A stretch of 64,000 nucleotides of DNA, from positions 95,567,483 through 95,631,482 of the forward strand of contig NW_023605083.1 of NCBI RefSeq assembly GCF_014898055.3, in the 5' to 3' direction. A program made the position numbers and the translations under genes. The notes under the pieces are model-generated. The model saw only the letters and a list, made by a program, of their open reading frames with translations. It was not told the origin of the DNA and did no database searches. The stretch is from Talpa occidentalis. Its lineage: Eukaryota > Chordata > Mammalia > Eulipotyphla > Talpidae. Positions 35,925-44,874 of the stretch are shown here, piece by piece (the first letter of the stretch is position 1; each line of letters starts with the position of its first letter).

Positions 35925-36402
35925 TGTTATAGGGCAACCCCGATATAAAACGGGTTGCCTGGCTGTGGGTCCGCTGTGGGTCCTCACCCGCATGCTTAAA
36001 GGGACTTATGAATACTCCACTACAGACACACACAAAAGGTTAATAAAAGGTTTATTTACAAGAGAAAAGGAAAGAAGGAAAATGTACAACTCAGGGAGAA
36101 AATAGGGAAATAAAGTCTTTAATGCGTCTTACCCGATCCGACGACCTGGAAACCCAAAGTCACTCTCCGAGCTGGCCGGACACTGTGAGCTGGTGGAGAG
36201 ACAAAAGGGCACCCCTCAAGGCCCACCTGTCTGCTTTTATACCAAACCTGGCTGCTTAACACCACCCTTAGGTCCCAGGAATCTTCCCTTTGGTGGTGAC
36301 AGGATTTGTCTTTCCCAATGTCCTGATGGCTTTGGTCTGGAGTGAGAGTGGAGTCCACAAAGCCTGTGTGGGATTAGCTCAGGACATCCTTTCCCCCTAA
36401 CA
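35925..36402 (-). mobile_element. LTR, family 1, minus strand
   Basis: Reverse complement starts TGTTAGGGGG and ends CCCTATAACA, 478 bp, and aligns along its length with the LTR at 40178-40653. It has TATAAAAG (36234-36241, minus) and AATAAA (36051-36056, minus). The flanks (AAAT on the left, GTCT on the right) do not match, so either the duplication has decayed or one side was rearranged or deleted. Confidence 0.85.
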
Positions 36403-36456
36403 GTCTCACTCACTGCCTAAATTCTCTATGCCCAGAACTAAGTCTCTGTGTCCCAG

Positions 36457-37053
36457 TGTAACAGGGTGGTCCCCAGGAAAGGGGGAGGTTCCAGGTTCCC
36501 TGTCCCACCCAAATGGAGGGTGGGGCTGAGTAGGGAGAGGAGAAGCTGCAGAGGAGACTGAGGAAGGAAGCAGGATGGAGCCAGAAGGAGACCTGGAGGA
36601 GGCGCATGGAATGGAGAGACACGTGAAGAAACTGCACTTGCCTTTTGGTAGTGAACTGGGTGACACAGATGTGGGTGAGACCCGTGGGGAGGTGACAATG
36701 GCAGCTTTTATCTTGATTTTGGTTTTGCTCTTTTCCTTCCAGACTTGTCTGGTTGTTTCTGACCCTTTTCTGTGGGTCCCCACTGGAAGATGCTTTAGAC
36801 TTGTGGCAGGCTTTGGGGTCTCGCTCTGGGCCAATCCCATTTGGATGGAGTTTTACCCACGAGGGGACGGATAACTTTGGGTGCTTCATTTAGAAACTAA
36901 ATTCTTTGCCTTTCCTGTATTGTTTCCTAGTTTTATTAAAGTTCCTTCCCATTAAAGTCTCATATGTTTAGTGTTGATGCGGCGGATGGCAGAACCCATT
37001 TAGGGCAGGCAGGTTTGCAGGGTCTGGGCTGTCCCTCTCCCTGCCCTGTAACA
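36457..37053 (+). mobile_element. LTR, family 2, plus strand
   Basis: A 597-bp element from TGTAACAGGG to CCCTGTAACA, flanked by CCAG on both sides (36453-36456 and 37054-37057), a perfect 4-bp target duplication. It carries ATTAAA-type poly(A) signals near 36935-36955. Its 3' end resembles that of family 1 (CTGCCCTGTAACA), so the two families may share an origin. Orientation is set by that similarity. Open frames on both strands inside it are by-products of its low stop density. Confidence 0.85.
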
Positions 37054-37234
37054 CCAGCCCTATCTTTTTTTCTTTATTGTCCTCAATTTGGAATGCCCTG
37101 TTGACCTTAGTCCTGGGGTGTTTGATTAGTCCTCTTTGCAATTTGTTGCCCTTATCTCTGGAGTCTTCCTTAACTCTCCTGTGAAGTCCCTGCACTGTTC
37201 TTGAGGCAGCCTCATTATCCCTCACTTGCCCTGG
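37054..37234. other. 181-bp spacer between inverted family 2 LTRs
   Basis: Single-copy sequence in this window between two head-to-head LTRs. On the minus strand it is open and would encode a polar, Lys/Arg-rich peptide (GQVRDNEAASRT...). It may be a scrap of ERV internal sequence or plain flanking DNA. I cannot assign it. Confidence 0.4.
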
Positions 37235-38144
37235 TGTTACAGGGCAGGGAGAGGGGCAGCCCAAACCCCACAAACCTGCCTATTCTATATAGGGTTCTTC
37301 CATCTGCCACATCAACACAAAACATAGGAGACTTTAATGGGAAGGAACTTTAATACAACTAGGAAACAATACAGGAAAGGCAAAGAATCTAGGTTCTAAA
37401 TCAAGCACCCAAAGTTACCCGGCCCCTCGTGGGTAAAACTCCATCCAAATGGGATTGGCCCAGAGCAAGGCCCCAAAGTCTGCCGCAGGTCTAAAGCATC
37501 TTCCAGTGGGGACCCACAAAAAAAGGGTCAGAAACAACCAGACAAGGGCCTCCCCGGTGGCGCAGCGGTTGAACGCTGGGTTGCAAAGCTGCCCGCAGCC
37601 TCTGCAGCGCCGGTTCGATCCCCGGCTGCTCCCCGGCCACCGGAGGAGGGTCCCACAATGGCGCGTAGACCTCTCCTGCCGCCCGCTGCTCCCCTCAGCA
37701 GTGTACTTCGGTCCTTCTGCCTGCTCTGCTCCCCGCTCTGGCTCTGGTGAATTCTCTCACCCTCCCGCGCTTCTGACTATACCCAGTGCTTGTATAAATA
37801 AATAAATAAATAAATGAAATCTTTAAAAAAAAAAAAAAAGAAAGAAAAGAAACAAGCAGACAAGCCCAGAAGGAAAAGAACAAAATCAAGATAAAAGCTG
37901 CCCTTGTCTCCTCCCCACGGGTCTCACCCACATCTGTGTCACCCAGTCCACGACCAAAAGGCAAGCACAGTTTCTTCACATGTCTCTCCATTCCATGCGC
38001 CTCCTCCAGGTCTCCTCCTGGCTCCATCCTGCTTCCTTCCTCAGTCTCCTCTGCAGCTTCTTCTCTCCCTGCTCAGCTCCACCCTCCCTTGGGTGGGGCA
38101 GGGAACCTGGAACCTCCCCCTTTCCTGGGGACCACCCTGTTACA
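37235..38144 (-). mobile_element. LTR, family 2, minus strand, with SINE insertion
   Basis: TGTTACAGGG to CCCTGTTACA, the reverse orientation of the 36457-37053 copy and similar along its length once the internal SINE (37546-37848) is removed. Flanks are CTGG on the left and CTAG on the right, a 4-bp duplication with one mismatch. It forms one arm of a large inverted repeat with its neighbour. Confidence 0.85.
37546..37848 (+). mobile_element. SINE type B inside family 2 LTR
   Basis: GAAACAACCAGACAAG and GAAACAAGCAGACAAG flank it. CpG-rich and long-tailed. It must be younger than the LTR copy it interrupts. Confidence 0.95.
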
Positions 38145-38149
38145 CTAGG

Positions 38150-40170
38150 ATTAGATACCAAACAGAAATAGAAATATTATACTTTTGGATATCAGGGGAA
38201 ACCTATATTCCCCCACCCCTAAATTCTCTTCATCTATTTCCATTTGATAAGGAAAATCAAGAGGTGGGATTCTCTAGGACACTCTAGTTAACATTCCTTT
38301 TATTGTTTGGAAGTCCTAACATTCATCACAGTCAAATGAATTTTTTCCTCTTTGGGAAAAAAAGGAAGTAACATGATTATAATTTAATGTTTTCAAATGA
38401 GTACAAGATGTGGCTATCTTTTTCAGAAATCCTGAGGAATTCTTTGGCCAGAATGTGTACTGGCTGGCTATTTTTGTTCAAACACACAGGAGCATCGATT
38501 GTGCCTTCTTGAATTCCCCTCAAATGATAGCAAGGAATGATGTTAAATGCTACAAATGGAAATCATTTCTGCTTCTGGAGAGATTGAAAAGGGCTTCTAT
38601 TTCTCATTTGTCCAAACAGTTTGGATGTGAGCAAAACCTTTTGTATTGTCACCAATCTCAAAGGTTTTTGGGTGATGGAAGTCCAAATTTGCTCAGATAT
38701 ACTAAGAAAAATAATCTCATGAGAAAAGAATAAAACAATTTTGTAATATATTAATTATGTCCAACATTAAATCAAATTTTAACTGGAAATATATATAAAT
38801 ATTTTTATTGATTACATGTCACTTGGTTCTAAAGTTTCTGCATGTCATATAGCTAACACATAACAGCCCTGAGACAGAAAAACACTGCAAATAACCTAAA
38901 AAAAGATAGGCTTTCTTTTTTTTAAAGATAGGTAGGTTATAGAAATCCTGGCCTACACATAGCTTTGCTTTCTTTCTTGCCTTTCTGTGCCCTGAATATG
39001 TCTCCTCTCTTGGACATAAGATTCTCTAGGGTCACATTTAAGTGCCAAAAACATGTAGTGCATGCCAACTTGTGTGCTTCTAGTGACCAAACTTTGGTAG
39101 ATTATTTTAATCCAATGTTTTGCTCTATTATTAATTTCTAGTAAATGATGTATTTGCTTTGTAGGCATGAATTTCTAGAAATATGTGGAAAACCAGAGAA
39201 ACTGGCCTCTAATCCATATGGTATAATCCATTTGGTGAATTGCTTTCATGATAGCCCACCATTTATCTAGAATATAATCTTCACATATTGGAGCTTTTCA
39301 GACTGGACCAAAATCAGCCTGCTAGGCTCAATTAGAGAAACGTGGAATGGTGTTGCATTGACAATGGTGACCCCTGGCCTGGGACTGCTGAAACTAGAGC
39401 ATGGTGTGGACAGAGGTCACTGTGAGAGTTGGGACGTGCATGTGCTCTTTTATGGCTGGTATAAATACCCTAAAAACTACTGCAAAAAATGAGGTAACTC
39501 ATGATGCCATAAAGAGGGACCACAGTCCAGAGCAGGAACTCTGGAATCCAACAGGCTGGGTTCAAATCTTGGTTGAGCCACTACTACCCGTGTGACCTAA
39601 GGAAGGTCCAAAATTTAAATGTTGTTTTATGAAATGTATGTAAAGGAGGTGAGAGGACATACCCGCGGGGAAGGGAGATGGTGCAGGTCCAGTCCTGGGG
39701 CACCGCAGGCCACCAGGTGACAGCACGGCCACAGCCCACCCTGGGAAACCTGGTGATGAGGGCGCCTGAGTGGCCATGGAGAAGGCGGTGGTGCAGAGAT
39801 ATTGGGCAGGATGGTGGTGGGAGGGGTAGGGGGTTGCTGAAAAGAATGGGGGAGTGCTTGAGGGGAGTGGGGGGGTGTTCCCTCACTTTCTGCAGGCTCA
39901 GTCTTTAGGGACTGGTGATGGGGGAGGGGAGCAGAGCACGAGGGCCCCCTAAGCAACCCAGACGCGGAATGCTAAACCCCGTCCAGGGGGGGAGAGCTCT
40001 GCAGATGGGATCTCTGGGGTCCCCAACAGCCCCCCACAAGAGTGACCCATCTGATGCCCACACCTGCATCTACTGGGAAGGTCGGAGAAGAGACAGGACG
40101 TTGGGGTCTTGCCCTTTGCTGGAGGACGTGGCCACCGGCTTGCATCAGCCCCCTGCCCTCCTCTGTGACG
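38150..40170. other. Intergenic sequence; MIR at 39515
   Basis: Mostly AT-rich single-copy DNA. A 107-codon plus-strand frame at 38410-38733 has no recognisable domain. GC content rises from about 39660 towards the LTR; overlapping frames there are a GC effect. Confidence 0.5.
39515..39605 (+). mobile_element. MIR core
   Basis: GGAATCCAACAGGCTGGGTTCAAATC...GAGCCACTACTACCCGTGTGACC is the first half and core of MIR. Confidence 0.75.
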
Positions 40171-40338
40171 TTCCAAGTGTTAGGGGGAAATGATGTCCTG
40201 AGCTAATCCCATACAGGCTTTGTGGACCCCACCCCCACTCCAGACCAAAGCCATCAAGACATTGGGAAAGACAAATCCCGTCACCACCAAAGGGAAGGTG
40301 GCTGGGACCTGAGGGTGGAGTTGGGCAGCCAGGTTGGG

Positions 40339-40346
40339 TATAAAAA
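40339..40346 (+). promoter_or_regulatory. LTR TATA box
   Basis: GGGTATAAAAACC sits in the U3-like half of the family 1 LTR, about 190 bp upstream of its AATAAA. The same element in the minus-strand copy at 35925-36402 keeps TATAAAAG at the equivalent place. A start near 40370 would put the POM121-like ATG about 400 bp downstream. Confidence 0.65.
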
Positions 40347-40532
40347 CCAAACACGTGGGCCTTGGGGGGCTCGCTGTCGCTCGCCTCCTGGCTTCACGGC
40401 TCCTGGCTCGCGGCCAACTCTCAGAGCGCCATTTGGGATTCCAGATCGGCGGATCGGGTAGGACTCATTTAAAACTTTGTCTCCCACTTTTCTCCCTGAG
40501 CTGTACATTTCCTCATTTCCCCTTCCCTTGTA

Positions 40533-40538
40533 AATAAA
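40533..40538 (+). terminator. LTR poly(A) signal AATAAA
   Basis: TGTAAATAAACC followed by a T/G-rich stretch (CGCGTGTGCCTG) marks the likely R/U5 boundary. Transcripts starting in this LTR would have to read through it to reach the POM121-like frame. Confidence 0.6.
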
Positions 40539-40778
40539 CCTTTTATTAACCTCTCGCGTGTGCCTGCAGTAGAGCATTGATAAGTCCTTTTAAGAGCGCG
40601 GGTGAGGACCCACAGTCAGGCACCCCGTTTTGTGTTGGGGCTGCCCTGTAACACAAGGACTGTCACAATCCCCGAGGCGGCCAGTGCGCGCTAGATCCCC
40701 GGAGGAGAGGGAAGCCCAGGGCCAGCTCTCCCCGCTTCCCGCTCAGTTCTGTGATCGCTGGCGCACTTACCGCTCGCC

Positions 40779-42319
40779 ATGGGCCATTTACTCAGCAAAT
40801 ATCGGTGTCTCCGCCACCGCCTGCAGCAACTCCACCGCGGCAGGCCTCTCATTGGCAGGCGCCCGCCTGGACAACCTCGTGTCCACCCCGCTGGGCCTGG
40901 CCGGGTGCCCCCAGCCGCTCCGGCACCTGCCAGCCCGCCGGCTCCCAGGAGCTTCCACCGGCAGCGCTCGCCATCACCACCGGGCGTCAACATCGCGCCC
41001 CCAAGGCGATGCACCATCACACCTGCCTTGTGCTCCGGTGTGGGGAGGCTCCCCCCGCATCATGGGGGAACCCCCCCAAGAAGCCTGTGCTCTCGGCTCG
41101 CAATTCAATGACATTTGGGCGCTGTAGAGCCAGAATTATTCCAGCAATTCGAGGCAAACGTCATCTCTCCTCTTTACTATTCAAACAAGACCCTGAGTGG
41201 AAGAGAGGAGACTCCTCCAGTCACCTCTGCCCAAGACCTGCCCGGGAGAATACGGAGGTGAAGGTGGAAGAAACACCTAACATGGCAGAGGAGGAGGACG
41301 TGTCCACATCACCAGAAGAAAGATCCAGTGAGACCTCCAAGACGCCTGCCACCAGCTCCCCAGGAGACCTCACTGGGGAGGATGTGCCTCCCCAGAGGCC
41401 TGAGGAGGGGGCAGCCACATCCTGTAGCCCAGCCCCAGGTGGCTTCCTGTCACCGGAAGAGCTGGCTGAAGACTATCCACCTAGCTCTCCAGCCACACGA
41501 ACATCTCATGACATAAAGGGCAAGAAGTCATCAAGCCAATCGAGTTCCACTCCACCAGACTCTGGCCGCTCTAGGGCCTGCAAACACAAAAGGCCCATGC
41601 CACTGCCCGTGCCAAGGTTTGTGTGGGAGAGAGGTGAGCTGCCCCCACCCTCTAAGCTCCCCTGTCTTGCTGTGGACACACAGGAGAGCACTGAAATCTC
41701 AGAGGGTGAAACCACGCTCACTCCAGACCCCAGTGCCCCTCAACCTACCTCCTTCTTCTGCCCAAATGTTTCTTTCCAACCTACTATTCATGTCCCCAAT
41801 ACTTCTGTCCTGCCTGACACATACGTCAGGCCACAGATTGTGCCTGCTTTTCCACCGCAAACACCAAGTATTGAGAAAGGAGGAGGCACAATCTTTCATT
41901 CACCTCCTGTGGCTACTGATAGTTGTTTTCCAAACAGCTGTCATCCAGTGTGGAAGAGCCCTCTGATTAATACAGATTCCATCGCAGTGACGACATCGTG
42001 TATTTCAGACATCCCCGTACCCCAGAGCCCCCCAACTTCTCTCCAGGCCCCTGTCTGTGAAAACCAATCCCCAACCCCTATGTCTGTAGATTCTCCCCTT
42101 CCCATTGCCCTCCCTTCCCCTGCCCCAGCCCCTCCTACCCGGTCCCTGACCTCGTCTGTCCAGCCCACCAGGCCTCTGGCTGCCCCTCCCTCCATTAGAG
42201 CCCAGCGACCTGCTGTTCCATCTGCACAAGCTGGGCTAGGTGACAACGTCACCGACATGGACACAGCTTCCCCTTTGCTGACGCACAGTCAGGTGGGCTG
42301 GGGGCCCCCATATATTTGA
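40779..42319 (+). pseudogene. POM121-like intronless locus, 5' part
   Basis: An open frame runs to a TGA at 42319 and, in its own frame, is open from 40751 (522 codons). POM121 is a nuclear-pore membrane nucleoporin. Two patches recall its family: KKPVLSARNSM followed by RARIIPA (about 41075-41145) matches the conserved KKAVLSPRNS region, and SRACKHKRP...RGELPPPSKLP (about 41570-41655) matches the K/R-rich segment before the PPPP motif. The rest is Ser/Pro/Thr-rich. The best N-terminus is in another frame: ATG at 40779 with strong Kozak context (GCCATGG) starting MGHLLSKYR. A frameshift near 40980-41040 is therefore needed, unless translation starts elsewhere. No introns are seen, so this is probably a retrogene or retropseudogene. 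I see no POM121 transmembrane region. It could also be a lineage-specific intact POM121L-type gene with an unrecognised start. Confidence 0.6.
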
Positions 42320-42343
42320 ATCATCCAATTACCCCCCACACCT

Positions 42344-43049
42344 CCTGTAGAAAGCATGTCAATTGTAAACATCACATACATCCCTATCGGATACCAGCTT
42401 TTCACAGAGGCAGACTGCGCCAAGCGGACGCTGGTAGATCATGATGTCATGAAACATATATTCCTGTCGGACACCAGCTGTCCGAGGATGAGTGAAAGTA
42501 AATAGTTTTGTTTTGCTAATGAATTTGCAGTGAAGAAAATATTTTGGTGAAAGTAAGACGTAAATGTTTATGTACATATTGGATGTAAACATGTATATTG
42601 TATATTGTTGGATGTAAATATGTTATTGAAGACTGTTGAGAAAAAGAAATGATGTAACCTAGCTCTGGGAAAGTATGTAAACTGAGCGGTCGCAAAGTGC
42701 TTGGGCTTGGAGGTGAGCTCAAGGTCAGCCCGTTCTACTGCGCCACTAAGAGAGGCCTCGCCCCTTCGAGATCCACCGGAGAAGACCCGCAACATCGATC
42801 CCGGGCTGCGGCCGCCGGGCGTCCCTGCGGAGCCGAGACCGGATTCGAGCTGCCGAGTTCAAGAGACTGAGCGCGAGCTGCCGAGCCAAGGACGCCTCTT
42901 CCACGGCCACTAAAAAGACTTTGCAGTAAGCGATCTCTCGAGGGACACAGCGATAGGGTAGCGCTAGGCATGGTGTTTGATTGTGTGCGGCTTGTGTGAA
43001 TAAAGCATATTGAAAGGCACCGTTTATGGTCAGAGCTTCATTGGCGACA
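42344..43049 (+). mobile_element. LTR-like insertion, family 3, inside the POM121-like locus
   Basis: About 700 bp unlike its neighbours: AT-rich at first, with two copies of a motif CCTRTCGGAYACCAGC, then a very GC-rich block (42700-42950) and an AATAAA (42999-43004). ACACCT occurs at both edges (42338-42343 and 43047-43052), but TG...CA termini fit equally well a few bases away (42346-43049, 5-bp flanks CCTCC and CCTAC). It ends near TTGGCGAC, which could be the start of a primer-binding site. Boundaries and strand are approximate. Confidence 0.55.
42999..43004 (+). terminator. AATAAA in family 3 LTR
   Basis: GTGTGAATAAAGCATATTG near the 3' end of the insertion sits where an LTR R-region poly(A) signal would be, and it sets the suggested plus orientation. 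Confidence 0.5.
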
Positions 43050-43261
43050 CCTACCCTGAGGAAGCCCACCAAGGTGGTCTGCTTCCCGCTGGTGACACCT
43101 CCCCTCCCAAATCTGGGACACCCCGTGACAAACAGAAGAAGCCCCTGTACCCCAGGCTCCTGTTTACTCCAGCCCACCCCCCACAGGGTCTACAGCCACT
43201 CACAGTGTAGCAGGCAGCGCCTCAGCGCCTGCCATTGAAACCAATATTGAAGATATGGACA
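43050..43261 (+). pseudogene. POM121-like locus, middle fragment between two LTRs
   Basis: Between two LTR-like insertions a Pro/Ser/Thr-rich frame reads APVPQAPVYSSPPPTGS... and ends SAPAIETNIEDMD. The NIEDMD ending resembles the NVTDMDTASP segment just before the upstream stop, suggesting an internal repeat in the original protein. In that frame there is a TGA near 43128, so the piece is broken or frameshifted on its left side. Confidence 0.45.
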
Positions 43262-43873
43262 TTATTGTGTTGGGCAACACCACACTGATAAAGACATGGG
43301 AGTCGGGAGTCGTGGAGCAGGCTACACAAGGCAGGGTGCTGCTGAAGAGCAAGATCCTGCCCTTTTTATTGATTGGGTTGGGTTGTAAGGGGGAGGAGAA
43401 AAAGGAACAGGGAAGGAGATTAAAGAAAGGGGAAGAATGTAGAAGATGAGGGATTGCGAGTCTGCCCTCCAGGCACTTCTTATCTGCTTGACAACTCGGT
43501 ATTGTCATTGAGATCACACCCTAATCTCCAGCCATGGTTTCAATCTTATCAACAAGGCGTTCCACTGATCAGCTTCTGGGGTCCCTTGTCAAACATTGGT
43601 CCTCGGCACCCTCAGGCGTTCCAGGTCATATCTCGTGATGTATAAGTCAGGAGTAGGTGTTTTGCATTGGTCCTCAGCCCCCCAGGTGTTTCCGGTCATG
43701 CCTCGTGATGCATAGCCTTCCCAGCGTGATCCAGCTTTGTGCTCTTGTTTGATTTGAAGGGCACCTTGAAGGGCTGGGCTCTGTATCTAAATGACCGGGC
43801 TATCTTGACCTTGCTTCAAACTGTAAGTGACAAAATGGTGGCCAAATGATCCGCTTAGGAGAGCAGACCCACA
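43262..43873 (-). mobile_element. LTR, family 4 (ERVK-like), minus strand, inside the POM121-like locus
   Basis: Reverse complement starts TGTGGGTCTGCTC, carries AATAAA (43365-43370, minus) and ends near TGCCCAACA, a beta-retrovirus-like pattern. GACA flanks both sides (43258-43261 and 43874-43877). An imperfect repeat of about 50 bp occurs at 43603-43653 and 43670-43720 (both with CAGGYGTT and CTCGTGATG). The coding text on both sides joins in phase across it, so it landed in an existing reading frame. Confidence 0.65.
43603..43720. repeat. Internal ~65-bp tandem repeat in family 4 LTR
   Basis: Two imperfect units: GGTCCTCGGCACCCTCAGG ... CTCGTGATGTATA and GGTCCTCAGCCCCCCAGG ... CTCGTGATGCATA. 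Tandem enhancer-like repeats are common in LTR U3 regions. Confidence 0.55.
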
Positions 43874-44870
43874 GACACCACTCCTCAGGACCAAGTAGTC
43901 ACCTGTTCCCCTCCCCCTGCCTCTGAGAACCATATCCCACATTGCACAGTGCCTCCACCTGGTGACAACATGGCCTCAAGACATGTCTCTACCAGTTTAC
44001 CTACAAAATCGGACAGAGAACTGTGACTTCTAACCTCTCAGGCCCAGTAGCCCTTACTCTGTCTAAGTTGGGGATCAAAGATTTGAATGGGTGTGTCAGC
44101 TCTTCTCAACTGGGAAAGCTAGTAGTAGCCCCACCAAATGTTATGGGCCACCATAGAGGAAGAAAAAGGAAGGCATCCAGCCTGCCTCTCTCCTGCTTGT
44201 ATCGATCAGGATCCATCTAACTCGAGTACAACTGTGGCAGGACAGCACAGAGATATGTCTGCATTTGCACACACTTATGGATCGAAGCACCCAGAGATGA
44301 CAACCTATGATGCAAAACAGAAGTAACAAGACAGGAAATGACAACCCCGGTCCAATAGCTGGAAAAAATATCACCACAGACATGTCTGCTGCTACTTGCA
44401 CGAACGTCCCCCACACATGGACCCCATCTTTCCAATACTCTGTTGGAGACAACAGTACTCCCACAATTGCAGGAACTGGTGTTCCTAATTTCCATCAGTG
44501 GGGCCCACCTGGACCAAACACGGCTAGTACAACTGGAGGAAATAACACCTCAGCTGTCATGGGGGGCCCCTATGTCACCGCCTGTCATCAGAATACTGGG
44601 TATCCACCTGCCCAAGCCACAGGTAACACTGTGGGGGATAGCACCACATCTGCTGCGACTGGAATGCTTATGGCTCACCATTCGTGCAAAGCACCTGGGA
44701 CCCTGCAGGTCAAGGGGCAAGTGGTGGGATGGGGTGGCGTGCCAGGGGATTTTAGGAAAAATCCTCTCAAAACACTTGGACCATTTGTGACGATGGAGAG
44801 GCCACCAGTGTTTGGAGATACCTGCTCAGAGCAACTCTGCCGATGTGTCAAACATCTCTTACTTGCCTGA
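43874..44870 (+). pseudogene. POM121-like locus, 3' part with degenerate FG-type region
   Basis: Immediately after the second LTR the frame reads DTTPQDQVVTCSPPP..., which continues NIEDMD in phase when the insert and one copy of the flanking GACA are ignored. It meets a stop at about 44024. Further on, two frames carry Ser/Thr/Gly/Asn-rich sequence with spaced aromatics (AFAHTYGSK; TWTPSFQYSVG; GVPNFHQWG), like a decayed FG-repeat tail of POM121. The longest piece is a 187-codon frame at 44307-44870. Frame changes and stops make it non-coding as it stands. Family assignment is by composition and position, not strong identity. Confidence 0.45.
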
Positions 44871-44874
44871 CCCG

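Larger units (their letters stand above)
40178..40653 (+). mobile_element. Solo LTR, family 1 (class I ERV-like)
   Basis: A 476-bp element starts TGTTAGGGGG and ends CCCTGTAACA. It is flanked on both sides by CAAG (40174-40177 and 40654-40657), a perfect 4-bp target duplication typical of gammaretrovirus-like ERVs. It has a TATA box (40339-40346), an AATAAA (40533-40538) and a U5-like end. No viral internal sequence follows, so it is a solo LTR. It ends 126 bp before the POM121-like ATG in the same orientation and is a candidate promoter for that locus. Confidence 0.9.

Noticed and set aside
36406..36889. Overlapping 144- and 159-codon frames on the minus strand
   Set aside because: They lie across the family 2 LTR and recur in its other copies (32937-33241, 37904-38287), so they reflect stop-poor LTR text and not a gene.
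38410..38733. 107-codon plus-strand frame
   Set aside because: No recognisable family, no Kozak context, ordinary AT-rich DNA.
40630..41127. 165-codon plus-strand frame and 109-codon minus-strand frame at 40691-41020
   Set aside because: Shadow frames of the GC-rich start of the POM121-like locus; no family similarity in those frames.
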